A stretch of 64,000 nucleotides of DNA from an uncultured Clostridia bacterium (lineage in GTDB: Bacteria > Bacillota > Clostridia > Christensenellales > Borkfalkiaceae): contig CALVLN010000001.1 in the NCBI GenBank assembly GCA_944338165.1, positions 124,001-188,000 of the forward strand. Direction: 5' to 3'. Both the position numbers and the translations under genes were made by a program. Position 1 is the stretch's first letter. Every line of letters starts with the position of its first letter. Below, one piece after another: positions 14,990 to 22,879 of this stretch. The notes below the pieces were generated by a model. It searched no databases and was not told the origin of the DNA. It saw nothing but the letters and a program-made list of their open reading frames with translations.

Positions 14990-15619
14990 TCAGCCTCTGA
15001 AATGCGCGCCCTTCCGCCACACGAAGAAGATGAGCGCAAGGATCTGCAGCGGGATGCCGATGAGGAAGATCAGCCAAGTCTTATACTGGGCGTTGACCTC
15101 GGGCGGGAGCAGGCGGAACAGCGTCAGATAAACGGCGCCCACGATGCTCCATACGAGCACGGAAATGGAGAGGATGCGCACCCATTTATAGTGCCAGATG
15201 CAGCTGAACACGAGCACGACCACCGCCGTGGCGGGGATCGCATAGAGAAAGATCAGCCATGCGTCGCCAAATTCGGGCGCAAAGATGCCCGTAAAGACAA
15301 AGGCGATGACCGCAACCAGCCAGCAGAGCCCGGAAGAAAGCAACACGGTGATGAGCCGCTGGATGCGCTTGGTCTTTTTGGGCATGACCGCGTCCTGCGT
15401 GTGATCGCGGACGAGATCGTCGAGCGTGACGCCGTACAGCTCGGAAAGCTGCAGCAAAATGCGCACGTCCGGGATGCCGTTCCCCTGTTCCCATTTGGAA
15501 ACGGATTTGTCCGAGTAATTGAGTTTTTCCGCAAGCTCGAGCTGCGTGAGGTTCGCCATCTTCCTCAGCCGCGTGAGGTTTTTCCCGATGGTGACCGCCA
15601 ACTGATCCTGATCTTCCAT
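14990..15619 (-). CDS. XRE-family regulator with C-terminal membrane domain
   Basis: A 209-residue protein. Residues 8-65 form a typical XRE helix-turn-helix (LRKMANLTQLELAEKL, YSDKSVSKWEQGNGIPD, LYGVTLDDLV). After a short basic linker come four hydrophobic segments (about residues 88-112, 118-140, 145-170, 180-205). Such membrane-tethered XRE proteins are common in Clostridia and Bacilli. The ATG is 6 nt from the -10 box, so the mRNA should be leaderless, and a perfect 15-bp palindrome sits just upstream of the -35, a plausible autoregulatory operator. Confidence 0.85.
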   Translation of the reverse strand: MEDQDQLAVTIGKNLTRLRKMANLTQLELAEKLNYSDKSVSKWEQGNGIPDVRILLQLSELYGVTLDDLVRDHTQDAVMPKKTKRIQRLITVLLSSGLCWLVAVIAFVFTGIFAPEFGDAWLIFLYAIPATAVVVLVFSCIWHYKWVRILSISVLVWSIVGAVYLTLFRLLPPEVNAQYKTWLIFLIGIPLQILALIFFVWRKGAHFRG

Positions 15620-15625
15620 ACCTCT

Positions 15626-15653
15626 ATTATACCCTGCGAAAGCAAAATGTCAA
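15626..15653 (-). promoter_or_regulatory. Promoter of the XRE membrane regulator (predicts leaderless mRNA)
   Basis: Minus strand TTGACA (15648-15653), 16-bp spacer, TATAAT (15626-15631), 6 nt, then ATG. Palindrome TCTACT-GTG-AGTAGA at 15658-15672 flanks the -35. Confidence 0.88.
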
Positions 15654-15734
15654 CACTTCTACTGTGAGTAGAGGCGCGTTTTTTTCTCTACCCGCCAAAA
15701 TCTGCGCAATAGAGCGGTTTTTCGCAGGAGTAGG

Positions 15735-15763
15735 TTGCTATTTTGCCCCGTCCGCGGTATGAT
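15735..15763 (+). promoter_or_regulatory. Promoter of candidate structured RNA
   Basis: TTGCTA (15735-15740), 17-bp spacer, TATGAT (15758-15763), with no open reading frame downstream before a terminator 130 bp away. Confidence 0.6.
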
Positions 15764-15768
15764 ATCCC

Positions 15769-15893
15769 CGTAAGGCAGCGGCTTTTCCCGCATGCCTGCC
15801 TCCCCTACGGCATCGGGCGCGCGCGGTCCCAGCTGCGTGCGCTTGGCTCTCCAATCTTGCGGCGGCGCCCCAACGGGCGCCGCCGTTTTTCGG
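15769..15893 (+). ncRNA. Candidate structured small RNA, about 125 nt
   Basis: The stretch has a promoter, no convincing coding frame and three stable hairpins: GGCAGCGG/CCGCATGCC (15774-15798 region), GCGCGCGC/GCGTGCGC (about 15819-15850), and a terminator GGCGGCGCCC/GGGCGCCGCC followed by GTTTTT (about 15863-15892). It matches no family I can recognise: no SRP GGAA loop signature, no tmRNA or RNase P core. It is oriented towards the rubrerythrin terminator. Confidence 0.5.
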
Positions 15894-15929
15894 CAAAAAA
15901 AAGAGCGGGTTCTCCGCTCTTTTTTTCTC
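15894..15929. terminator. Bidirectional terminator of rubrerythrin
   Basis: AAAAAAAGAGCGG / CCGCTCTTTTTTT stem at the 3' end of the rubrerythrin gene. Confidence 0.9.
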
Positions 15930-16455
15930 ACTTGTTGAAGTATCTCTTGAGAAGGCCCGCAAAGCCTGCGCCGTGGCGCGCTTCGTCCTTTGCCATCTCA
16001 TGCACGGTATCGTGAATGGCGTCGTAGCCGAGTTCCTTGGCGCGCTTGGCGAGCATGAGTTTGCCCTCGCAGGCACCCGTCTCCGCCGCAAGGCGCAGCT
16101 CCAGGTTCTTCTTGGTGGAATCGGTGACGACTTCGCCGAGCAGTTCCGCGAACTTGGACGCATGATCTGCTTCCTCGTACGCGTAACGCTTGTAGGCTTC
16201 CGCGATCTCGGGATACCCTTCGCGCTCGGCGACGCGCGCCATGGCAAGATACATCCCGACTTCCGTGCACTCGCCCGCGAAATTCGCGCGCAGGCCCTCC
16301 ATCACTTCCGCATCCTCCACCTTGCCGTCGCCGACATGGTGTTCGCATGCAAACGCCGCCTTGTCCTCAAGGGGAACAAACTTCTTGGCATGGCAAACGG
16401 GGCATTCCATCACGTCATCTGCGACGATCTCGCCGCATACAGCACATCTCTTCAT
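15928..16455 (-). CDS. Rubrerythrin, reverse type (N-terminal rubredoxin domain)
   Basis: A 175-residue protein. The rubredoxin-like FeS4 site comes first (CAVCGE and CPVCHA, residues 4-24), followed by a four-helix diiron domain with EXXH-type ligands (E in [30 protein letters not shown]). This is the reverse-rubrerythrin order of anaerobes, in which the protein reduces hydrogen peroxide with electrons from NADH-linked donors. AGGAG precedes the ATG. It is monocistronic with its own promoter, and an imperfect palindrome over the -35 suggests peroxide-responsive control. Confidence 0.93.
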   Translation of the reverse strand: MKRCAVCGEIVADDVMECPVCHAKKFVPLEDKAAFACEHHVGDGKVEDAEVMEGLRANFAGECTEVGMYLAMARVAEREGYPEIAEAYKRYAYEEADHASKFAELLGEVVTDSTKKNLELRLAAETGACEGKLMLAKRAKELGYDAIHDTVHEMAKDEARHGAGFAGLLKRYFNK

Positions 16456-16489
16456 AACAATCTCCTTATTTTTATTGGTTTCTGCTTTG

Positions 16490-16518
16490 ATTATACCACA
16501 ATTAAGACTTAGTATCAA
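16490..16518 (-). promoter_or_regulatory. Promoter of rubrerythrin with palindrome over -35
   Basis: Minus strand TTGATA (16513-16518), 17-bp spacer, TATAAT (16490-16495). ATTGATAC-TAA-GTCTTAAT is an imperfect inverted repeat covering the -35, similar in style to Fur/PerR-type boxes. Confidence 0.8.
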
Positions 16519-16533
16519 TAGCTTTTCACTATA

Positions 16534-17181
16534 TTAAGTAGAAAAAAGCAATTCGCCCAACTGGGAAAAGTCGCGGGCGAAGCGCGTCGCGCCCGCCTGT
16601 TCCAGCTGTTCGCGCGTGCGGTAGCCCCAGAGACAGGCAACCGAGAACATCCCCGCGGCGCGCGCCGTTTTCACGTCCGTCTCGCCGTCGCCGACAAAGG
16701 CGCAATCCTCGGGGAAGACGCGCATGGTAAGCGCCGCATAGCGGGCAAGCGACGGATCGGGCTTGCAGGGAAAATCGCCCGTGTCACCGCCGATGAAGTC
16801 GAATTCCACCTCGGGAAGGCGGCTTTTTACCGCGCGAAGCGCCGCATCCTGCGGCTTGTTCGTGACGATGCCGAGCTTGACGTTTGCCGCTTTCAGCCGT
16901 TTCAAAAGGGCGATCTCCCCTTCATAGGGGAAGGTAAGGGCGTTGTCGGAAGACGCGAACAGCGTGCGGAAGTATTCGTAGCAGGCCTCCGTATCCGCGG
17001 CGCCCGCAGGCACGGCGCGCTCGATGAGCTTCCTTGCCCCGTCGCCGACGTATGCCTTCGTCTGCTCCGGCGTGACGGGCGGATAGGAAAATTTTTTCAG
17101 CGCCTCGTTGACCGACTTGCAGATATCGGGCAGCGTATTCAAAAGCGTCCCGTCGAGGTCAAACAACACAGCCTGTACCAT
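16534..17181 (-). CDS. HAD-family phosphatase, phosphoglycolate phosphatase-like
   Basis: A 215-residue HAD hydrolase with a helical cap. Motif I FDLDGTLLNT (residues 7-16) holds the nucleophile aspartate, motif II IVTNKP, motif III KPDP and motif IV GDGETD. The set fits Gph-type enzymes, which dephosphorylate 2-phosphoglycolate or similar small phosphoesters. It follows argS by 20 nt on the same strand and is probably cotranscribed; the exact substrate is uncertain, as is normal in this family. Confidence 0.88.
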   Translation of the reverse strand: MVQAVLFDLDGTLLNTLPDICKSVNEALKKFSYPPVTPEQTKAYVGDGARKLIERAVPAGAADTEACYEYFRTLFASSDNALTFPYEGEIALLKRLKAANVKLGIVTNKPQDAALRAVKSRLPEVEFDFIGGDTGDFPCKPDPSLARYAALTMRVFPEDCAFVGDGETDVKTARAAGMFSVACLWGYRTREQLEQAGATRFARDFSQLGELLFST

Positions 17182-17201
17182 GTCCGCGTTCTCCCTCCCG
17201 T

Positions 17202-18887
17202 TTACATCTTTTCCGGCACACCGATGCCGAGCAGCGCGAGTGCGTTTTTGAGCACGCGCAGCGTCGCTTCCGTCAAGGCAAGGCGGAAGGCGCGCAGCCC
17301 CTCCTCCGCCTGCAGGATCTTACAGTCAAAGTAGAACTTGTTGAATTTCTGCGCCACGTCCACGCAGTAGCGCGCCACGTAGCTGGGCTCGTATTTCTCC
17401 GCTGCCGAGACGACCACGGCGGGAAATTCCGCCAACGCCTTCACGAGCTCGGATTCCTGGTCGCAGGGGGAAGCGGGCACCGTATATTCCCCGAGCGCGC
17501 CCGCGCGGGAAAGCACGGACGAAGCGCGCGCGCACGTATACTGCACGTAGACGCTCGTCTCGCCGTCGAAATTGAGCACTTTGTCGTACGAGAAGGTGAT
17601 ATCCTTGATCTTGCTGTTGTAGAGCGCGCCGAAAATGACGGCGCCGACGCCCACTTTGCGCGCGACGTCCTCTTTATGCTCCAGCGTAGGATTTTTCTCG
17701 TCGACGATGCGGTATGCCTTTTCGATGCACTTGTCGATGACGTCCTCAAGAAAAACGACGTTGCCTTTACGCGTGGACATGGCCCCCTCCTCGAGGGAAA
17801 CCATGCCGTAGGCGACGTGGACGAGGTCCTTTGCCCATTCCTTGCCCATGAGCTCGAGCACCTTGAAAAACTGACGGAAATGCAGGTTCTGCTGATAGGC
17901 GACGACGTACAGGCATTTATAAAAATCGTACGTCTTTTTGCGGTAAATGGCGGCCGCCATGTCGCGCGTGGCGTACAGCGACGAACCGTCCGATTTGAGG
18001 ATGAGGCAGGGCGGCATGCCGTATGCCTCCAGGTCGACGATCTGCGCGCCGTTGCTCTCCTTCAACAGCCCTTTTTCGCGCAGTTCCTCGATGACGGGCT
18101 GCATCTTGTCCGAATAAAAGCTCTCCCCCGCATACGAATCGAAGCGCACGTCGAGGAGATCGTAGATCTTCTGCACGTCTTTGAGCGTGAGCTCCTTGAA
18201 CCAGGCGAACAGTTCGTTGCATTCCCTGTCGCCTTCCTCGATCTTCTTAAAGTAGGCGCGCGCCTCATCGTCAAGCGCGGGATCCGTTTCCGCCTCGCGG
18301 TGAAAGCGGACGTAAAGTTCGTTGAGGGCACGGATGCCGCCTTTTTCGACGGTTTCCCTGTCCCCCCAGCGGCGGTAAGCGGAAATGAGCTTGCCGAACT
18401 GCGTGCCGTAATCGCCGAGGTGGTTGATGCCGATGGTGTGATAGCCGAGAAACTTACAGATGCGGTAGAGCGCCGCCCCGAGCACCGTGGTGGAAAGGTG
18501 CCCGATGTGGAAGGGCTTGGCGATGTTGACGGAAGAATAATCGATGCAGATCGTCTTCCCCGCGCCGAGATCGGAAGACCCGTACCGCTCCCCTTCGCGG
18601 AAAATGCGCGCAAGCGTCTCTTCCGCGAGCCGCTGCTTGCAGAGTTTGAAGTTAAGATAGCCGTTGACGGCGGAAACTTCGCCGATGACGCCGTCCGCCG
18701 GCACGCGCGCCCTGAGTTCTTCCGCGATGAGCGCGGGGCTCTTGCGGAAGATCTTGGCAAAGCGGAAACAGGGAAGCGCAAAATCCCCCATGGCGGGATC
18801 GGGCGGGACGGTGAGCGCGGAAGAGACTTCCTCCGCAGAGAGCTGATCGCCCGAAAGTTTTTCTGCAATGTAACGCTTATAATCCAT
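17202..18887 (-). CDS. argS: Arginyl-tRNA synthetase
   Basis: A 561-residue class I synthetase. The HIGH-type motif is FHIGHLS (near residue 131), the YGMVSLEEGAMSTRKGN segment carries the KMSKS-like MSTRKG, and the C-terminal DALR anticodon-binding domain ends the protein; the N-terminal Arg_tRNA_synt_N domain is present. It charges tRNA-Arg. The length matches the bacterial family. It heads a short unit with the HAD phosphatase and is divergent from ychF. Confidence 0.97.
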   Translation of the reverse strand: MDYKRYIAEKLSGDQLSAEEVSSALTVPPDPAMGDFALPCFRFAKIFRKSPALIAEELRARVPADGVIGEVSAVNGYLNFKLCKQRLAEETLARIFREGERYGSSDLGAGKTICIDYSSVNIAKPFHIGHLSTTVLGAALYRICKFLGYHTIGINHLGDYGTQFGKLISAYRRWGDRETVEKGGIRALNELYVRFHREAETDPALDDEARAYFKKIEEGDRECNELFAWFKELTLKDVQKIYDLLDVRFDSYAGESFYSDKMQPVIEELREKGLLKESNGAQIVDLEAYGMPPCLILKSDGSSLYATRDMAAAIYRKKTYDFYKCLYVVAYQQNLHFRQFFKVLELMGKEWAKDLVHVAYGMVSLEEGAMSTRKGNVVFLEDVIDKCIEKAYRIVDEKNPTLEHKEDVARKVGVGAVIFGALYNSKIKDITFSYDKVLNFDGETSVYVQYTCARASSVLSRAGALGEYTVPASPCDQESELVKALAEFPAVVVSAAEKYEPSYVARYCVDVAQKFNKFYFDCKILQAEEGLRAFRLALTEATLRVLKNALALLGIGVPEKM

Positions 18888-18926
18888 ACAAAATCATCCT
18901 CGGATACCGTTGTTGTTTCAGGGGAT

Positions 18927-18955
18927 ATTTTATCATATTTTTGGGGAAATGGCAA
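18927..18955 (-). promoter_or_regulatory. Promoter of argS
   Basis: Minus strand TTGCCA (18950-18955), 17-bp spacer, TAAAAT (18927-18932). Confidence 0.75.
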
Positions 18956-18964
18956 ACGAAAGGC

Positions 18965-18993
18965 TTGCCGATTTGCCAAGAATATTATATAAT
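18965..18993 (+). promoter_or_regulatory. Promoter of ychF
   Basis: TTGCCG (18965-18970), 17-bp spacer, TATAAT (18988-18993), back to back with the argS promoter. Confidence 0.8.
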
Positions 18994-19024
18994 AGACGGG
19001 AAAAACCATCGGGAGCAAACAGAT

Positions 19025-20125
19025 ATGAAACTCGGAGTCGTAGGGCTTCCCAACGTGGGGAAATCCACCCTGTTCAACGCCATCACCCATGCGGGCGCGG
19101 AAGCGGCAAACTATCCCTTCTGCACCATTGAGCCCAACGTCGGCGTGGTCGCCGTCCCCGACGAACGGCTGCAAAAGCTCGCCGCGCTTTACGAAAGCAA
19201 AAAAGTCACCCCCGCCGTCATCGAATTCGTCGACATTGCGGGGCTCGTCAAGGGCGCAAGCCGCGGCGAAGGGCTGGGCAACAAATTCCTCTCGCACATC
19301 CGCGAGGTAGACGCCATCGTGCACGTCGTGCGCTGCTTTGAGGACGAGAACATCACGCATGTGGAAAGTTCCATCGATCCCGTGCGCGATATCGAGACCA
19401 TCAACCTCGAGCTCATCCTCTCCGACATCGAGGCGGTGCAGAAGCGCATGGACCGCGTAAAAAATGCGGCGCGCGGCGGCAGCGACAAGGCAGCGGCCGC
19501 CGAATACGCCTTCCTGGAAAAACTTCTCGCCCATCTCGAGAAGGAGCAGCCCGCAAATACCTTCCCCGTTACGGAAGAGGAGCAGGGCTTGCTCGACGGG
19601 CTTTTCCTGCTCTCCGCAAAGCCCGTCATCTACTGCGCAAACATCTCGGAAATGGAGATGGGCCCGGATGAGGAATCTCTGCCCAACGTAGTCAAAGTGC
19701 GCGAATACGCGGAACGGCATCATGCGGGCGAACTCACCATCTGCGCCAAGACGGAGGAGGAGCTCTCACAGATGAGCGAAGAAGACCGCGCCATGTTCCT
19801 GGAAGAATTCGGGCTCAAGGAAAGCGGGCTCGACAAGCTCATCAAGGCGTCCTATTCCCTGCTCGGCCTCATTTCCTACCTCACGGCGGGAGAAAAAGAA
19901 ACGCGCGCCTGGACGATCAAAAAAGGGACCAAAGCGCCGCAGGCGGCGGGAAAGATCCACAGCGATTTTGAAAAAGGATTCATCCGCGCCGAAGTCGTCG
20001 ACTGGGAGACGCTGCTTGCATGCGGCGGGCTTGCCGGCGCGCGCGAAAAAGGAAAGGTGCGCTCGGAAGGCAAAGAGTACGTGATGAAGGACGGCGACGT
20101 CGTCCTCTTCCGCTTTAACGTCTGA
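19025..20125 (+). CDS. ychF: Redox-regulated ATPase/GTPase YchF
   Basis: A 366-residue Obg-family P-loop protein. G1 GLPNVGKST (residues 7-15), switch region, G3 DIAGLVKGAS, a helical insertion, the NxxE-type G4 region (YCANISEME) that favours ATP over GTP, and the C-terminal TGS domain. YchF binds ribosomes and modulates stress responses and translation. Full family length. The ATG at 19025 follows GGGAGC; the longer frame would start before the promoter. Ends in a strong terminator. Confidence 0.96.
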   Translation: MKLGVVGLPNVGKSTLFNAITHAGAEAANYPFCTIEPNVGVVAVPDERLQKLAALYESKKVTPAVIEFVDIAGLVKGASRGEGLGNKFLSHIREVDAIVHVVRCFEDENITHVESSIDPVRDIETINLELILSDIEAVQKRMDRVKNAARGGSDKAAAAEYAFLEKLLAHLEKEQPANTFPVTEEEQGLLDGLFLLSAKPVIYCANISEMEMGPDEESLPNVVKVREYAERHHAGELTICAKTEEELSQMSEEDRAMFLEEFGLKESGLDKLIKASYSLLGLISYLTAGEKETRAWTIKKGTKAPQAAGKIHSDFEKGFIRAEVVDWETLLACGGLAGAREKGKVRSEGKEYVMKDGDVVLFRFNV

Positions 20126-20138
20126 TCGGACAAACGGC

Positions 20139-20180
20139 AAACGCCCCTGCATCGGCATCCCGGTGCAGGGGCGTTTTTTT
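20139..20180 (+). terminator. Terminator of ychF
   Basis: ACGCCCCTGCA / TGCAGGGGCGT stem followed by seven T; its other strand serves the convergent small gene. Confidence 0.92.
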
Positions 20181-20286
20181 ACGACTGGCTGCCGGAGACG
20201 ATGTCCTCGTCCCCTTCGTCCGCGTCCGGCATGATCATACAGAACTGCGGATTGTGCGCATAGTAGTATTTTTTCGTCGGCTGCAT
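20179..20286 (-). CDS. Small acidic protein, 35 residues, unknown function
   Basis: A short frame with a perfect ribosome binding site (GGAGG then 6 nt then ATG). The product starts basic and aromatic (MQPTKKYYYAHNP) and ends strongly acidic (DADEGDEDIVSG). Its stop codon lies at the ychF terminator. It follows the GH36-like gene by 42 nt and is probably on the same transcript. No known family is recognised; the signal for translation is the main support. Confidence 0.6.
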   Translation of the reverse strand: MQPTKKYYYAHNPQFCMIMPDADEGDEDIVSGSQS

Positions 20287-20328
20287 GTGCCCCTCCTTTC
20301 CCGAAAGTATGGCGCGGACGCCTGCTTT

Positions 20329-22194
20329 CTATACGCGCGGACGGCGTTTCAGGTCGCGGCGGGTCAGCAAAATGCAGCGCCTGTCCGCGGCGGGAAAGGC
20401 AGAAAACAGCGCACGGACGGAAATGCCGCAGCGGCAGAGAACTCCCCCGCTCACCGCGAGCATGCCCGCTTCGCCCGCCTGCGTCAACTCGTACATGCTC
20501 CCCTCGTCCAAGCCGAAAAGCCGTACATAGTCCCCGCGATCTCTTTTGAGCGGAAAAAGCAGGGCGCGGCTTCGGTCTGCGGAGACGAGCAGCGTGCCTG
20601 CCGCCTGGGAGCAACATTCCGCCCCGAGGAGAGAGGAACGGAAAAAAGCATATTCCGCCATGCGGGCGGCGATCTCCTCGTCCTGCATGTCAAAGGAAAA
20701 GCGAGGGCCTCCCATGCAGGATGCGGGAAACAGCGAGCAGACGGACGACGGCATAGCCATGTCTGCAAACGAGACTTGCGGGAAGACGCATAGTTTGCCG
20801 AGATCGTACGAAACGCCGCGTGAAAGCCCCGCCTCGAAGAGCACGTTCGGGAAGCGTTCCGCAAGCCGCTTCCGGACAGCATACAGTCCTGCAAGGAAAC
20901 GGTATGCAAATTCCCCCGCGGGAACGTCCTTGGCGTACGCGCCGAAGGGGATCCGTACGCAGTCCCATACGACAAACGCCGCCTTGCACGATTCCATCTC
21001 GCGCGCGGCGGCGCGGTAAACGACGCCCTGCACCTGCGGATCGGCAAAATTCGGATACGCGTACTCTCCCGCCTCACGGCGCGGAAAGCGCAGAAAATAT
21101 TCGGGATGCCTGCGATAAAGTTCGCTTTCCGTCCGCAAACGCTCCAACGTAAGGCGCATGCCTGCCTTCAGGCCGAGCGCGCGGATGCGCTCGGAAAGTT
21201 CCGCGCGCTCCGCATAAAGCGGGCCGTTCTCCTCCGTACACGCCGCGCTCAGAAGGAACACTTCGCCGCCGAGCCTTGCGGCGCGGGCCGCATTCCGCAT
21301 CGCCTCCTCCGCCGTATCGGACGCGTCTTCAAAGACGACGGGGCGTTCGCGCAGGCAGACGCGCCCGCGCAGGCAGTTTACGGAAGCCAGGGCGCGCAGA
21401 CGGGCAAACGCCTCCCAGCGCGTTTTTCCGCAGGAAAACGCCGCTTCCGGCGTCGTAAACGTCTCCCCTGCGGCGAGCTCGATCTCCCCTTCCGGGCACG
21501 CGCCCATCACGAGAACGGCGCTTTCTCCCCGCGCGGCGGCACGGATGCGGCATTTTCCCGACCAGACGAGCGTACAGGCGACGGCGCCCTCCCTGCCTTC
21601 CACGGCAAAATAAGGCACATCGGAGCCGTCCGGATCCGTTACATACGGCAGATCTGCAAGCAGCGTCTCTTCCTCCCGCGCCTGCACGCCGCAGAAACGA
21701 TACAGCGCCGCCTTCTCCGCGGGAAAAATGAGGCACAGAGGATCCAGCTGCATCAGGCGGACGGGGCGTTTGCCGCCGTTGGTCAGGGAAGCGCTCACGC
21801 CGTAAGCGTCCGCCTCCCCGAAGGCGGTCAGCCGCAGCGTAAGGCGCAGGCGGGACGCCGCGTCCGAAAATTCCAGGCGCAGGCACTTCGCTTCCCCTTC
21901 CGCCTGCGGCGATCCCTCGGATGCGGGGCGCAGGCCGATGCGGGCCTTTGCGAATGCAAACTCCGCAGCGGGCGAGCCGTCGGCAAGGCAGGCGCGCACG
22001 GTCGCCCCCACGGGGGACGGATCGCAAGGCTGCAGGAAGAGCGGCGCCGCGGGAACGGGGGCAAATTCCGCCCCTTCCGGCCCTGCGATCTTTTCACCAA
22101 AATATAGAAGTTTTGGTGCGCCTTCTCCCGTTTTCAGCCAAAGAGAGGTGTTTTTTGTCTCTAAAATACAAAAATTCTCCGTAAGTTTCAGCAT
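20329..22194 (-). CDS. GH36-like glycoside hydrolase (divergent alpha-galactosidase family)
   Basis: A 621-residue protein with the GH36 plan: an N-terminal beta-sandwich (to about residue 270), a TIM-barrel core and a small C-terminal beta domain. Family-like landmarks are VVWDCVR near residue 415, where the WD aspartate matches the nucleophile, and LGKLCVFPQVSFADMAMP about 60 residues later, where the second aspartate matches the acid/base in the family's LYYxPQIWxSD segment; FPASCMGGP matches YPxSxMGAH. Many surrounding consensus residues are changed, so activity and substrate (alpha-galactosides?) are uncertain. Unusual is the high cysteine content. Promoter at 22215-22243, CGGAGG before the ATG. 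Confidence 0.75.
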   Translation of the reverse strand: MLKLTENFCILETKNTSLWLKTGEGAPKLLYFGEKIAGPEGAEFAPVPAAPLFLQPCDPSPVGATVRACLADGSPAAEFAFAKARIGLRPASEGSPQAEGEAKCLRLEFSDAASRLRLTLRLTAFGEADAYGVSASLTNGGKRPVRLMQLDPLCLIFPAEKAALYRFCGVQAREEETLLADLPYVTDPDGSDVPYFAVEGREGAVACTLVWSGKCRIRAAARGESAVLVMGACPEGEIELAAGETFTTPEAAFSCGKTRWEAFARLRALASVNCLRGRVCLRERPVVFEDASDTAEEAMRNAARAARLGGEVFLLSAACTEENGPLYAERAELSERIRALGLKAGMRLTLERLRTESELYRRHPEYFLRFPRREAGEYAYPNFADPQVQGVVYRAAAREMESCKAAFVVWDCVRIPFGAYAKDVPAGEFAYRFLAGLYAVRKRLAERFPNVLFEAGLSRGVSYDLGKLCVFPQVSFADMAMPSSVCSLFPASCMGGPRFSFDMQDEEIAARMAEYAFFRSSLLGAECCSQAAGTLLVSADRSRALLFPLKRDRGDYVRLFGLDEGSMYELTQAGEAGMLAVSGGVLCRCGISVRALFSAFPAADRRCILLTRRDLKRRPRV

Positions 22195-22214
22195 GTCTGC
22201 CTCCGTTACGGAGA

Positions 22215-22243
22215 ATTATATCACATTTTTCCCCTTCTGTACA
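22215..22243 (-). promoter_or_regulatory. Promoter of the GH36-like gene
   Basis: Minus strand TGTACA (22238-22243), 17-bp spacer, TATAAT (22215-22220). Confidence 0.75.
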
Positions 22244-22249
22244 CCGTTT

Positions 22250-22552
22250 TCATCCGGTTTCGCCCGCATCCGAGAGCTGTTTTTCGATTTTTTCATACGT
22301 CCGCAGCATCCGTTCCGGGTCGCTCCGCTCTGCGGCGGCAGCGTGCCCTTCCGCCTCGCGCAGCAACGCGTTGATTTCCGAAGCGGCATCCGCACAGGCG
22401 GGAACGTGCACCAAAAGCGCGGCGCGGAAAGATCTGTGCTCCCCCGCAGCGAGCGCCTCGGCATACAGCCGGATGAGCCGCCGCTCCTCTTCCGCCATAT
22501 CCCGCAGCGCATCCCGCTCGCACAGGGAGATCTCGCGCAGGGAACACTTCAT
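22250..22552 (-). CDS. Small helical protein, unknown function (coat-protein/ferritin-like helices)
   Basis: A 100-residue, all-helical protein (LREISLCERDALRDMAEEERRLIRLYAEAL at its start, cut here only by description) with regularly spaced acidic and histidine residues, similar in style to the ferritin-like helices of CotF-type spore coat proteins. No metal site can be proven. It overlaps the upstream 65-residue gene by 4 nt (ATGA), so the two are translated together and probably act together. Confidence 0.6.
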   Translation of the reverse strand: MKCSLREISLCERDALRDMAEEERRLIRLYAEALAAGEHRSFRAALLVHVPACADAASEINALLREAEGHAAAAERSDPERMLRTYEKIEKQLSDAGETG

Positions 22553-22746
22553 GCGATGCCCCCTTTGAACGCGGAAAGCAGGGAGGAAAACCGCGCCGCA
22601 TGCCCGTCCGCGAGCCGTTTCATGGCGGAAGCAAGCGCGGGCTCGGTGAGCGTGTTTGCATATACGCGCGCCTTTTTGCACGCCATTTCTTCGCAGGAAA
22701 GGATGCGCCCGAGCGCCTGCCGTTCTTCGGCAGTCAGTAACTCCAT
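22549..22746 (-). CDS. Small helical protein, unknown function
   Basis: A 65-residue helical protein (ELLTAEERQALGRIL, then CEEMACKKARVYANTL, then AMKRLADGHAARF). The pattern resembles the first helices of CotF/ferritin-like coat proteins, as in its translationally coupled partner. The AGGAGG ribosome binding site lies inside the 3' arm of a hairpin at 22750-22793, so initiation may be controlled. Confidence 0.6.
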   Translation of the reverse strand: MELLTAEERQALGRILSCEEMACKKARVYANTLTEPALASAMKRLADGHAARFSSLLSAFKGGIA

Positions 22747-22749
22747 ACA

Positions 22750-22793
22750 AAAATACCTCCTTACGACAAGTGTTGCCGCAGGAGGTATTTTTT
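22750..22793 (-). promoter_or_regulatory. Hairpin that includes the ribosome binding site of the 65-residue gene
   Basis: Minus strand AAAAATACCTCC pairs with GGAGGTATTTTT over 12 bp, with a 20-nt loop. The 3' arm contains the Shine-Dalgarno and ends in a T-run, so the element could either sequester the start site or terminate transcription coming from nth. Confidence 0.6.
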
Positions 22794-22879
22794 ATGCGCC
22801 GCGACCGTAAAAACGAAGCATTCCGCCTCGGACATGCCAAGCATCTTTCCCGAAACCTTCAGACACGGGCGGCACGACG

